NCBI GenBank assembly: GCA_902785695.1
Contig: CACZZQ010000001.1
Span: 1 to 64,000, forward strand
Source: an uncultured Prevotellaceae bacterium
Lineage (GTDB): Bacteria; Bacteroidota; Bacteroidia; Bacteroidales; Bacteroidaceae
Direction: 5' to 3'
DNA length: 64,000 bases
Every line of letters starts with the position of its first letter. Within the stretch, counting starts at the first letter, position 1. Under the pieces are notes generated by a model, which saw only the letters and a list, made by a program, of their open reading frames with translations, did not search any database and had not been told where the DNA came from. The translations under genes and the position numbers were made by a program. Positions 53,567 to 62,051 of the stretch are shown piece by piece.

Positions 53567-54175
53567 ATGGCATTATTCAGTAAACAAAATAAAGAGGCTT
53601 TCACCAATCCGTTGAACCTCGATCATCCTATACTGGTGCAGGTGCTGGGTATCTGCTCGGCCTTGGCTGTGACCAGTCAGTTGAAGCCTGCCATCGTGAT
53701 GGGACTTGCCGTTACGGTGATTACGGCTTTTGCCAATGTGATTATCTCTATCCTTCGCAACACCATTCCTAACCGCATCCGTATCGTGGTGCAGCTGGTG
53801 GTCGTAGCAGCGCTGGTAACTATCGTCTCTCAGATTCTGAAGGCTTTCGTCTATGATGTTAGCGTACAGCTCTCAGTTTATGTAGGTCTGATTATTACGA
53901 ACTGTATCCTCATGGGACGTCTGGAGGCGTTTGCCATGCAGAACAAGCCCTGGCCTTCATTCCTCGATGGTGTGGGTAATGGTATCGGCTACGCCATGAT
54001 CCTGATTATCGTGGGTGCAGTACGTGAGTTCTTCGGACGCGGTTCGCTGCTGGGCTTCCAGATTATCGACTGCAAGGATTTTAATAATGGCATGATGACG
54101 ATGCCCGCAATGGCTTTGATTCTGGTAGGCATCGTTATCTGGATTCATAGAGCTTATTTTTATAAGGAGAAGTAA
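53567..54175 (+). CDS. nqrD: Na+-NQR subunit D
   Basis: Integral membrane subunit with six predicted helices, homologous to RnfE/NqrE-type proteins. It helps ligate the intramembrane Fe-S centre; candidate cysteines are in VQVLGICSALAVTSQ and YVGLIITNCILMGRLEAFAM. 202 residues. Only 3 bp separate it from nqrE. Confidence 0.96.
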   Translation: MALFSKQNKEAFTNPLNLDHPILVQVLGICSALAVTSQLKPAIVMGLAVTVITAFANVIISILRNTIPNRIRIVVQLVVVAALVTIVSQILKAFVYDVSVQLSVYVGLIITNCILMGRLEAFAMQNKPWPSFLDGVGNGIGYAMILIIVGAVREFFGRGSLLGFQIIDCKDFNNGMMTMPAMALILVGIVIWIHRAYFYKEK

Positions 54176-54178
54176 GAT

Positions 54179-54802
54179 ATGGAACACGCAATAAGTTTAT
54201 TCTTTAGGTCGATTTTCGTCGACAACATGATATTCGCGTTCTTCCTCGGTATGTGCTCATTCCTTGCCGTATCAAAGAATGTGAAGACATCACTGGGACT
54301 TGGACTCGCAGTTACCTTCGTGCTGCTGGTTACCGTTCCCGTTGACTATCTGCTCCAGACCAAGGTGCTCTCTGAGGACGGCATCTTCGGCATGGATCTT
54401 AGCTATCTCTCGTTCATCCTCTTCATTGCCGTTATTGCCGGTATGGTACAATTGGTGGAGATGACAGTCGAGAAGTATTCACCATCGCTCTATGCAGCTC
54501 TGGGTATCTTCCTCCCTCTGATTGCAGTGAACTGCGCCATCATGGGTGCTTCGCTGTTCATGCAGCAGCGCATCCTGCTCGATCCCTCTGAGACAAAGGC
54601 TATCACCGGTGTAGGTGATGCACTTGTCTATGCGCTGGGTTCAGGTATCGGTTGGACGATGGCTATCGTGGCTATGGGTGCCATTCGTGAGAAAATGCAA
54701 TATAGTGATGTGCCCAAGCCTCTTCAGGGTCTTGGCATCACCTTCATCACCGTGGGTTTGATGGCTATGGCGATGATGTGTTTCAGTGGTCTTAAAATCT
54801 AA
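54179..54802 (+). CDS. nqrE: Na+-NQR subunit E
   Basis: Integral membrane partner of NqrD with inverted topology and about six helices. Cysteines that fit Fe-S ligation are in [16 protein letters not shown] and [18 protein letters not shown]. 207 residues, normal length. The AAGGAGGG just before nqrF lies at its end, an unusually strong Shine-Dalgarno for this phylum. Confidence 0.96.
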   Translation: MEHAISLFFRSIFVDNMIFAFFLGMCSFLAVSKNVKTSLGLGLAVTFVLLVTVPVDYLLQTKVLSEDGIFGMDLSYLSFILFIAVIAGMVQLVEMTVEKYSPSLYAALGIFLPLIAVNCAIMGASLFMQQRILLDPSETKAITGVGDALVYALGSGIGWTMAIVAMGAIREKMQYSDVPKPLQGLGITFITVGLMAMAMMCFSGLKI

Positions 54803-54816
54803 GGAGGGCGACAGTT

Positions 54817-56079
54817 ATGTTTATAGTAAATAGTATTATCGTTTTCCTGGTGACGATCCTAGCTATCGTCATCCTTCTGCTCGTTGCGAAGAAATACCTT
54901 TCTCCCAGCGGCAACGTGAATATTACCGTCAATGGCGATCGCGTGCTCAACGTTCCTCAGGGTAACAACCTGATGGCAACACTTAACGAGAACGGCATCT
55001 TCCTGCCTTCAGCTTGCGGTGGTAAGGCTTCTTGCGGACAATGTAAGGTACAGGTGCTTGAGGGCGGTGGTGAGATTCTCGACTCAGAGAAGCCACACTT
55101 TACCCGTAAGCAGATCAAGGACCATTGGCGTCTGGGTTGCCAGTGTAAGGTAAAGGGCGACCTGAAGATACATGTAGATGAGTCTATCCTGGGTGTCAAG
55201 GAGTATGAGTGTACCGTTATCTCTAATAAGAACGTGGCTACCTTCATCAAGGAGTTCAAGGTACAGTTGCCTGCTGGTGCTCACATGGACTTCCTGCCTG
55301 GTTCATACGCTCAGATTAAGATTCCTAAGTTCGATTGCATCGACTACGATAAGGACTTCGACAAGTCTCTGATTGGCGACGAGTATCTGCCTGCATGGGA
55401 GAAGTTCGGTTTGTTCCCATTGAAGTGTAAGAACCCCGAGGACACCATCCGTGCTTACTCAATGGCTAACTATCCTGCCGAGGGTGATGTGTTCATGCTG
55501 ACCGTGCGTATCGCCACACCTCCATTCAAGGCCGATCGTAGTGGCTTCATGGATGTGAACCCAGGTATCGCTTCATCTTACATCTTCTCGCTGAAACCCG
55601 GCGACAAGGTGATTATGAGTGGTCCTTTCGGCGACTTCCACCCACACTTCGACTCAAAGAAGGAGATGATTTGGGTTGGTGGTGGTGCCGGTATGGCTCC
55701 TCTGCGTGCTCAGATCATGCACATGACAAAGACGTTGCACACCACCGATCGCGAGATGCACTACTTCTACGGTGCACGTGCGCTGAATGAGGTCTTTTAC
55801 CTTGACGACTTCCTGGGCTTGGAGAAGGAGTACCCCAACTTCCACTTCCACTTGGCTCTCGACCGTCCCGACCCCGCTGCAGATGCCGCTGGCGTGAAGT
55901 ACACCCCGGGCTTCGTCCATCAGGTGATGCTCAACACCTACCTGAAGGACCACGAGGCTCCCGAGGATATCGAGTACTACATGTGTGGTCCTGGCCCCAT
56001 GTCGAAGGCTGTTGTCTCTATGCTCGACTCCCTCGGTGTAGATCCCGAGTCAATCATGTACGACAACTTCGGAGGGTAA
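54817..56079 (+). CDS. nqrF: Na+-NQR subunit F (NADH-oxidising)
   Basis: Entry subunit that oxidises NADH. One N-terminal helix is followed by a 2Fe-2S ferredoxin domain with C67, C73, C76 and C108. The FAD domain has the RAYSMANYP motif and the NAD domain has WVGGGAGMAPLRAQIMHM and YYMCGPGPM. The C-terminus is MYDNFGG. 420 residues. A purine-rich ribosome site (AAGGAGGG) lies about 6 nt before the ATG. It is the last gene of the operon, followed by a 10-bp-stem terminator. Confidence 0.97.
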   Translation: MFIVNSIIVFLVTILAIVILLLVAKKYLSPSGNVNITVNGDRVLNVPQGNNLMATLNENGIFLPSACGGKASCGQCKVQVLEGGGEILDSEKPHFTRKQIKDHWRLGCQCKVKGDLKIHVDESILGVKEYECTVISNKNVATFIKEFKVQLPAGAHMDFLPGSYAQIKIPKFDCIDYDKDFDKSLIGDEYLPAWEKFGLFPLKCKNPEDTIRAYSMANYPAEGDVFMLTVRIATPPFKADRSGFMDVNPGIASSYIFSLKPGDKVIMSGPFGDFHPHFDSKKEMIWVGGGAGMAPLRAQIMHMTKTLHTTDREMHYFYGARALNEVFYLDDFLGLEKEYPNFHFHLALDRPDPAADAAGVKYTPGFVHQVMLNTYLKDHEAPEDIEYYMCGPGPMSKAVVSMLDSLGVDPESIMYDNFGG

Positions 56080-56103
56080 TTAGACACATTAACATTAAAC
56101 ATT

Positions 56104-56137
56104 AAATTCGCTTTGCTCAGAAGAGTGAAGCGAATTT
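56104..56137 (+). terminator. nqr operon terminator
   Basis: A perfect 10-bp stem (AAATTCGCTT at 56104-56113 against 56128-56137) with a 14-nt loop, followed by TGTGTTT. Three CATTAA-type 7-nt units (56086-56106) immediately precede and overlap its base. Confidence 0.8.
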
Positions 56138-56238
56138 TGTGTTTAGGAGGTTTAAGTTATAAAGTTAGGAGGTTAAAGTTTATTGATTTTACGTTGAAAG
56201 TGTGCTACTTATTGATATTGCTAAGGTGACCCAGATTC

Positions 56239-56395
56239 GTGACAGTGACATCGTGACAACGTGACATTAAGCACCTGCGAATATGCAGATTTTAATAATA
56301 TGTATAATATATATAAAATATATTATAAATATTCTACTCCACATTTTTCTCAAATTATGGATATACCTTAATGTCACGATGTCATCATGTCATTG
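56239..56395. repeat. Inverted-repeat element C between nqrF and DPP5 genes
   Basis: The left arm (about 56239-56272) is built of GTGACAtc-type 8-nt units. The right arm (about 56362-56395) is its inverse, matching about 28 of 34 positions. Inside is an AT-rich palindrome, TATAATATAT at 56303-56312 facing 56318-56327. The plan (short tandem units in inverted arms around a central palindrome) resembles elements A and B, but the sequence differs. The 323-nt gap between nqrF and the DPP5 gene also holds the nqr terminator and two GGAGGTT repeats (56142-56181). Confidence 0.7.
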
Positions 56396-56402
56396 TCATT
56401 TT

Positions 56403-58577
56403 TTATTTCTTCAACCAGCGGTCGAGCCATTCAAAGTAGGTGCGCTGCCAGAGGATGCCGTTCTGGGGTTTCAGTACCCAGTGGTTCTCGTCGGGGAAGA
56501 TGAGCAGCTCGGCCTCGATGCCACGCATACGGGCGGCATTGAAGGCACTCATGCCCTGAGTGGCATTGATGCGGTAGTCCTTCTCGCCGTGGATGCAGAG
56601 GATTGGCGTATCCCACTGGTCAACGAAGCGGTGGGGCGAGTTGTCGTAAGTCTTCTTGGCGCGTGTCGTCTGGTCTTTGTTCCAGAAAGCATCGTCGTAC
56701 TCCCAGTTCGAGAACCAGTTCTCCTCGGTCTCGGTGTACATCGCTTCGAGGTTGAAAGCACCGTCGTGGGCTATGAAGCACTTGAAGCGTCCGTCGTGAT
56801 GGCCGGCAAGGTAGTACACGCTGAACCCGCCGAAGGAGGCACCAACAGCTCCCAGACGGTCGCGGTCAACATAGGGCAGCTCGTCGCAGGCAAAGTCGAT
56901 GGCCGACAGGTAGTCCTGCATACACTGACCCGTCCAGTCGCCCGAGATCTGCTCCAGCCACTCCTGTCCGAAACCGGGCAAGCCGCGGCGGTTGGGAGCC
57001 ACGATGACGTAGCCATGCGAGGCCATGATGAAGAAGTTCCAGCGGTAGCTCCAGAACTGGGAGACGGGACTCTGAGGACCGCCTTCGCAGAAGAGCAGGG
57101 TGGGGTACGTCTTCGTCTTGTCGAAATGAGGAGGCAGGATGACCCACGTGAGCATCTGCTTGCCATCTGTGGTGGGTACCCAGTACTGCTCCACGGATGG
57201 CTTTCCCAGTTGGTCGAGGATGTCCTTGTTGACCTCGGTAATCTGAGCTATCACCACACCGTTGTTGGGGTCGTCGGGGGTGACTACGTAGAGGTCGGCA
57301 GGCTCGGTGTACGAGTGCTTCTCGGCAAGTATCTGCTTGTCGCCCAGCATCTGCAGCGAACCGAAGTCGGCCTGATAATTGGTAATCTGCTTCACCTCGC
57401 CCTCAAGGTTGGTGCTGTAGAGGTTCTCCGTAGCGTGCCATACGCCTACATAATATAAGGTACGCGAGTCGGGAGCCCAGCAGTAGTCATCAACATTGGA
57501 ATCGAAGCTCTCGGTGAGAAAACGCTTCTCGCCAGTCTGAAGGTCGTAGCAGCAGAGGCGCAGACGGTCGGCCTCGTAGCCATTGCGTGCCATCGATGTC
57601 CAAGCCAGGTAGCGTCCGTCGGGCGAGAACTTCGGGTTCTGGTCGTAGCCGGGCAGGTTCTGCAGGTTCTCGGGCGCATTGACGGCCTGCTGGCTCATGG
57701 TCTTTGAAGGCTCGATGGCAGGCTCCTGATAGTCGGCAGGCTTGCAGAGGTTCGTGGTCTCTTTCTTCTCCACGTCGTAGAGGAAGATATCGGAGTCGGT
57801 AGAGATGGAATACTGCAGGCCGGTCTTCTTGCGGCAGGTGTAGGCTATCTGCTTGGAGTCGGTGCTCCATGCCAGTTGTTCCATACCTCCGAAAGGCTCC
57901 ATGGGACATTCGTAGGGCTCGCCCTCCAGGATGTCGGTTAATTGAGAATTGAGAATGGAGTATTCAGAATTGACTTCTGCAACGAAGGGGTGCTGTATGC
58001 TTTCCACGTAGTGATCCCAATGGCGGTACATCACGTCGGTGACCACGCGGCCCGTGGACTTTGGCAGGTCGGCAGGGCGCGCCTTGATGATGTCGTTGAA
58101 GGGTATGCTCTGCAGCACGATGACCTTCTGGCGGTCGGGCGAGAAGAGGAAGCCCTCAACCTTGCCCTCGGTCTCCGACAGCTGCTTGCGAGCACTGCCG
58201 TCGAGGTTCATCTGCCACACTTCGCCACCACGGAGGAAGGCCACGGTCTCGTTGTCAAGCCACTGCGCGTCGGTCTCGTTGTCGGCATCGGTGGTGAGCT
58301 GACGCTGCTCACTTCCGTCGGCATTCATCATCCAGAGCACCTGATGGCTCTTGTTTTCCTCCACGCTATAGTAGCCCATCTGGAAAACGATGTGCTGGCC
58401 GTCGGGCGAGGCCTGATAGCCGCTGATGCGACTCATGGCCCAGAGTGCCTCGGGCGTCATCTGGTCGCCTTCCAACTGGATGGTCTGTTTCTGGATATTC
58501 ACTTCGCTGTTCTCTTTCTGTTGTCCGCAAGCCGTGAGAAGCAGGGCAGCGGCACCGATAGCTAATAATTTTTTCAT
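56403..58577 (-). CDS. S9 family peptidase, DPP5-like lipoprotein
   Basis: Prolyl-oligopeptidase-family exopeptidase, closest in architecture to dipeptidyl peptidase 5 of Porphyromonas. The lipoprotein signal is LLLTACGQQ (acylated C17). The propeller (about 40-440) includes MSRISGYQASPDGQHIVFQ. The catalytic domain has S581 in GASFGGFS, Asp in HGEKDYRINA and His in PDENHWVL. Residues about 203-214 (NSEYSILNSQLT) are encoded by five 7-nt units (57936-57970, ATTCTCA type) inside a propeller loop. It is the third gene of the yidC transcript, 10 bp after the DUF1846 gene. Confidence 0.92.
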   Translation of the reverse strand: MKKLLAIGAAALLLTACGQQKENSEVNIQKQTIQLEGDQMTPEALWAMSRISGYQASPDGQHIVFQMGYYSVEENKSHQVLWMMNADGSEQRQLTTDADNETDAQWLDNETVAFLRGGEVWQMNLDGSARKQLSETEGKVEGFLFSPDRQKVIVLQSIPFNDIIKARPADLPKSTGRVVTDVMYRHWDHYVESIQHPFVAEVNSEYSILNSQLTDILEGEPYECPMEPFGGMEQLAWSTDSKQIAYTCRKKTGLQYSISTDSDIFLYDVEKKETTNLCKPADYQEPAIEPSKTMSQQAVNAPENLQNLPGYDQNPKFSPDGRYLAWTSMARNGYEADRLRLCCYDLQTGEKRFLTESFDSNVDDYCWAPDSRTLYYVGVWHATENLYSTNLEGEVKQITNYQADFGSLQMLGDKQILAEKHSYTEPADLYVVTPDDPNNGVVIAQITEVNKDILDQLGKPSVEQYWVPTTDGKQMLTWVILPPHFDKTKTYPTLLFCEGGPQSPVSQFWSYRWNFFIMASHGYVIVAPNRRGLPGFGQEWLEQISGDWTGQCMQDYLSAIDFACDELPYVDRDRLGAVGASFGGFSVYYLAGHHDGRFKCFIAHDGAFNLEAMYTETEENWFSNWEYDDAFWNKDQTTRAKKTYDNSPHRFVDQWDTPILCIHGEKDYRINATQGMSAFNAARMRGIEAELLIFPDENHWVLKPQNGILWQRTYFEWLDRWLKK

Positions 58578-58587
58578 AGGTCTTCAG

Positions 58588-60051
58588 TTATTTTTTTCTT
58601 ACTGGGTCGCAAGTCAGGCCGCATCCCAATTTCTTGAATATCTTGCGGTCAACCTCGGAGAGCATCACGGTGGAATGAACCTGACAGCCACGCAGACGCG
58701 GCAGTTGCTCCAAGGCACGGCGGCACTGCTCATCGTCCTTCGACAATACGCTGAGGGCCACCAGCACCTCGTCGGTATGCAGACGGGGATTCCGGCCGCC
58801 CAGATACTCTATCTTGGTCTTCTGAACAGGCTCTATGAGGCTCTGCGGAATGAGCTTCGCATCGTGGTCGATGCCTGCCAGATGCTTCGTGGCGTTGAGC
58901 AAGAGCGCAGCCGAACAGCCCAGCAGGGGCGATGACTTCGAGGTGATGATAGTGCCGTCCTCAAGCTCTATGGCTGCCGCCGTGTGGCCTGTGAGTTCCT
59001 GCTTGGCCTGAGCGGCCACGGTGACGCGGCGATAGGCGGTGGTAATCTTTGCCTGATTGAAGAGCAGCAGTATCTTGTTGATCTCCTTGTCGTTGTCCTT
59101 GCCATCGGCCATCTTGTTGGCGGCATCGTAGTAGCGACGGATAATCTCGTCGCGACTGGCCTGGCAGCACACCTCATCGTCGCTGATGCAGAAGCCCACC
59201 ATGTTGACACCCATATCCGTGGGACTCTTGTAGGGATTCTCGCCGTAGATGCCTTCAAACAGGGCGTTGAGCACGGGGAAGATCTCGATGTCGCGGTTGT
59301 AGTTGATGGCTATCTTGTCGTAGGCCTCCAAATGGAAGGGGTCTATCATGTTCACGTCGTTGAGGTCGGCAGTGGCTGCCTCGTAGGCAATGTTCACGGG
59401 ATGCTTCAGGGGCAGGTTCCATACGGGGAAGGTCTCGAACTTGGCATAGCCGGCACGGATGCCCCGCTTGTTCTCGTTGTAGAGCTGAGAGAGGCATACG
59501 GCCATCTTGCCGCTGCCAGGGCCTGGAGCGGTGACGATGACCAGCTCACGGGAAGTCTCCACGTAGTCGTTCTTGCCAAAGCCCTCGTCGCTGGCAATGA
59601 GCTCCACGTTGTGGGGGTAGCCGTCGATGAGGTAATGGACATACGACTTGATGCCCATGCGCTCCAGGCGGTGACGGAACTGGTCGGCAGCGTTCTGGCC
59701 ATTGTAGTGGGTAATCACTACGGAGCCTACCATGAAGTCGCGGCTCATAAACTCTTCGCGCAGGCGCAGCACGTCTTCATCGTAGGTGATGCCAAGGTCG
59801 GCACGCACCTTGTTCTTCTCAATATCCTCGGCACTGACCACGATGACAATCTCCAACTGGTTGCGAAGCTGGGCAAACATACACAGCTTGCTGTCGGGCT
59901 TGAAGCCGGGGAGTACGCGGGAGGCATGGTGGTCGTCGAAGAGCTTGCCGCCAAGTTCCAGGTACAGCTTACCATCGAACTTGGCTATGCGCTCACGGAT
60001 GTGCTCGGACTGAATCTTGAGGTATTTCTCGTTGTCGAAGCCTATTTTCAT
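58588..60051 (-). CDS. DUF1846 domain protein (UPF0371)
   Basis: 487-residue cytosolic protein that starts MKIGFDNEKYLKIQSEHIRERI, the characteristic opening of the DUF1846/UPF0371 family. Structures exist for members but the physiological activity is not established to my knowledge. Conserved stretches include DKLYLELGGK-like FDGKLYLELGGKLFDDHHAS, VVITHYNGQ and VTAPGPGSGKMAVCLSQLYN, the last resembling a nucleotide-binding loop. It is positioned between yidC (28 bp upstream) and the DPP5 gene in one transcript. Confidence 0.9.
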   Translation of the reverse strand: MKIGFDNEKYLKIQSEHIRERIAKFDGKLYLELGGKLFDDHHASRVLPGFKPDSKLCMFAQLRNQLEIVIVVSAEDIEKNKVRADLGITYDEDVLRLREEFMSRDFMVGSVVITHYNGQNAADQFRHRLERMGIKSYVHYLIDGYPHNVELIASDEGFGKNDYVETSRELVIVTAPGPGSGKMAVCLSQLYNENKRGIRAGYAKFETFPVWNLPLKHPVNIAYEAATADLNDVNMIDPFHLEAYDKIAINYNRDIEIFPVLNALFEGIYGENPYKSPTDMGVNMVGFCISDDEVCCQASRDEIIRRYYDAANKMADGKDNDKEINKILLLFNQAKITTAYRRVTVAAQAKQELTGHTAAAIELEDGTIITSKSSPLLGCSAALLLNATKHLAGIDHDAKLIPQSLIEPVQKTKIEYLGGRNPRLHTDEVLVALSVLSKDDEQCRRALEQLPRLRGCQVHSTVMLSEVDRKIFKKLGCGLTCDPVRKK

Positions 60052-60079
60052 TGTAGTATGAATATGATGGGGTTATGGT

Positions 60080-61972
60080 TTACTTACGCATCTGCTGCTG
60101 TTTCTGAATCTCGGCAGCTTTCTTCTGCATCTCCTCCAGACGAGCAGCCAGCCCGCTGGACTTCTTCGGATTGTTCTGGTTCTCCTTGTATTTCGCCTCC
60201 AGAATAGCCAGAAGCTTGGCATCGTCGGTGGTCTTGCGCAGCGTCCACATGATGGCGGCCGAGAAGAACAGCGAGATGAAATAGTAGAAGTTAAGACCCG
60301 AGCCGTAGTCGTTGAACATGAAGAAGAACATCACCGGCATGATGTACATCATCCACTGCATCATCTTCATCTGCTCGGCCTGCTGACCCACCATCTGGTC
60401 GCGCTGCTGGCGCATGGTCATGTAGCTGTAGAGCACGTTGCTCACGCAGAACAGGATACAGGTCAGCGAGAGATGGTCGCCAATGAGCCAGAGGTCGGTG
60501 TTCCACTGGCCGATAAAGGGGATGGGGTCGTAGGTAGACAGGTCTTCCATCCATAGGAACGACTCGCGGCGCAGCTGGATGGCGTTTGGCACAAAGTTGA
60601 ACATCGCAATCCAGATAGGCATCTGAATCAGCATCGGCAGACAGCCGCCAAGGGGCGATACACCGTATTTCGCATAGAGGGCCATCATGGCCTGCTGCTT
60701 CTGCATCTGGTCTTCCGGCTTGTTGTACTGCTTGGTGGCCTCCTCAAGTTTCGGCTTCAAGACGCGCATCTTCGCACTCGACATATAGCTCTTCTTCACC
60801 ATAGGATAGGTGATGGCCTTCAGAAGCAAGGTGATGAGTATCAGCACAATACCCATGGGAAGACCGAACTTCGTGAGCCAGTCGAACACGTAGAGCGTGA
60901 ACCAGCGGTTGATGAAGCGGAACAAAGGCCAGCCGAGATATACCAGACGCTCCAGTTCCAGGTCTTTGCCAAACTCGCTCTGACTCTCTACGTCCTGAAT
61001 CAATCGGAAGTCGTTGGGGCCCAGGTACATCTCAAATTCAGAGGACTGCAGACCTGAGGGGTCGAACTTCGTGGTGAGGCGAGCCTCGTAGTATTTCAGA
61101 ATGCGCGTGCTCTTGTCCTGAGGGGTGCTAACCAGCTCGGCACCGGTGGTGAAGGCATCCTTGGAGATGAGGGCTGCCGAGAAGTACTGGTTCTTGAATG
61201 CCACCCAGTCAATGGGCTCCTCAGTCTTCTCGCGCTTGTCGGATGTCTCGTTAAGATAGTCGGTACCGCCATTGCTGAACTTATACGTCAAGGCAGAACG
61301 GTAGTTCTCGAACGAGAAACCGCGCTCCTGCTGGCGGCAAGAGTCCTGCCAGAGTATCGTCACTTCCTTGCTCGTCGGGTCGAGCTGGTCGCCAAGGCCG
61401 ATGGCCTGTATGGAGAAATGGAGCATATAGTCGGGGCCCAGACGGTAATTGAACACCAGACGGCCGTTGCCCTGAGCCTTCGCCGTCATCGTCAGAGAAC
61501 CGTCGGACTCCTGCGTAGGTGCAAAATAGAGGTCGCTGGTGTTGACAAACTGTTTCAGGCCCTTGATGATGAAGTTCATGTGCTGACCGCTCTCGGTGAA
61601 GAGTTGTACGCCCATGTTGTTCAAAGTGTCCTTATGACCCAGGATGCGTGCGCTGGCAATGGTACCGCCCTGCGTGTTGAACGCCAGCTCCAGAGAGTCG
61701 TTCTTCAGGGTTATCAGCTTGTTGACACCTGCAAGGGAATCGGTCAGGGAAGGGTAGAAAAGGGCGGCTGAGTCAACAGCAGCAACGGCCTGCTGGATGT
61801 TCGCCGCTTTCTGAACGGCCTTCTGAGCCTTCTGAGCCTCCATAACGGCGGCAATGCTGTCTTGTTCGTGTTGGTAGGCTTCTATCTCTGCCTGGGAGGG
61901 GGAGTTCCAATAACTGAAAGCAATCAGTACTAAAGCAATGAGACTAAAGCCAATTAAAGTGTTTCTGTTCAT
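60080..61972 (-). CDS. yidC: Membrane protein insertase YidC
   Basis: Inserts and folds inner-membrane proteins, alone or with Sec. The first helix (IGFSLIALVLIAFSYW) is followed by a large periplasmic domain (about 60-355) and the conserved five-helix Oxa1 core (GIVLILITLLLKAITYPM, SPLGGCLPMLIQMPIWIAMF, MQWMMYIMPVMFFFMFNDYG). The basic C-terminal tail (ARLEEMQKKAAEIQKQQQ) probably touches the ribosome. 630 residues, typical of Bacteroidales. It has a promoter with -33 and -7 elements at 62014-62045, divergent from the DUF3078 gene. Confidence 0.97.
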   Translation of the reverse strand: MNRNTLIGFSLIALVLIAFSYWNSPSQAEIEAYQHEQDSIAAVMEAQKAQKAVQKAANIQQAVAAVDSAALFYPSLTDSLAGVNKLITLKNDSLELAFNTQGGTIASARILGHKDTLNNMGVQLFTESGQHMNFIIKGLKQFVNTSDLYFAPTQESDGSLTMTAKAQGNGRLVFNYRLGPDYMLHFSIQAIGLGDQLDPTSKEVTILWQDSCRQQERGFSFENYRSALTYKFSNGGTDYLNETSDKREKTEEPIDWVAFKNQYFSAALISKDAFTTGAELVSTPQDKSTRILKYYEARLTTKFDPSGLQSSEFEMYLGPNDFRLIQDVESQSEFGKDLELERLVYLGWPLFRFINRWFTLYVFDWLTKFGLPMGIVLILITLLLKAITYPMVKKSYMSSAKMRVLKPKLEEATKQYNKPEDQMQKQQAMMALYAKYGVSPLGGCLPMLIQMPIWIAMFNFVPNAIQLRRESFLWMEDLSTYDPIPFIGQWNTDLWLIGDHLSLTCILFCVSNVLYSYMTMRQQRDQMVGQQAEQMKMMQWMMYIMPVMFFFMFNDYGSGLNFYYFISLFFSAAIMWTLRKTTDDAKLLAILEAKYKENQNNPKKSSGLAARLEEMQKKAAEIQKQQQMRK

Positions 61973-62013
61973 ATCTTTTATTTGCTATTTGTTACTTTTT
62001 TAAAAACAAAGTG

Positions 62014-62045
62014 CAAAGTTACGAAAAAAAAATATAACTTTGCAA
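62014..62045 (-). promoter_or_regulatory. yidC promoter
   Basis: On the minus strand TTG (62045-62043), a 21-nt gap, then TAACTTTG (62021-62014). Its -33 element lies just past the -7 box of the divergent DUF3078 promoter, so the two promoters overlap physically. Confidence 0.65.
62035..62042 (+). promoter_or_regulatory. -7 box for the DUF3078 gene, near-leaderless
   Basis: TAACTTTG ends 9 nt before the ATG at 62052, so the mRNA would have only about 2-6 nt of leader. Confidence 0.6.
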
Positions 62046-62051
62046 GCAGTT

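Noticed and set aside
58984..60207. 407-codon plus-strand open frame, with similar long frames at 56283-57458, 7730-8749 and (minus) 33794-34858
   Set aside because: Each lies opposite a conserved gene (DUF1846, DPP5, GH127, GH105) and shows no recognisable domain; they arise from codon bias on the other strand.
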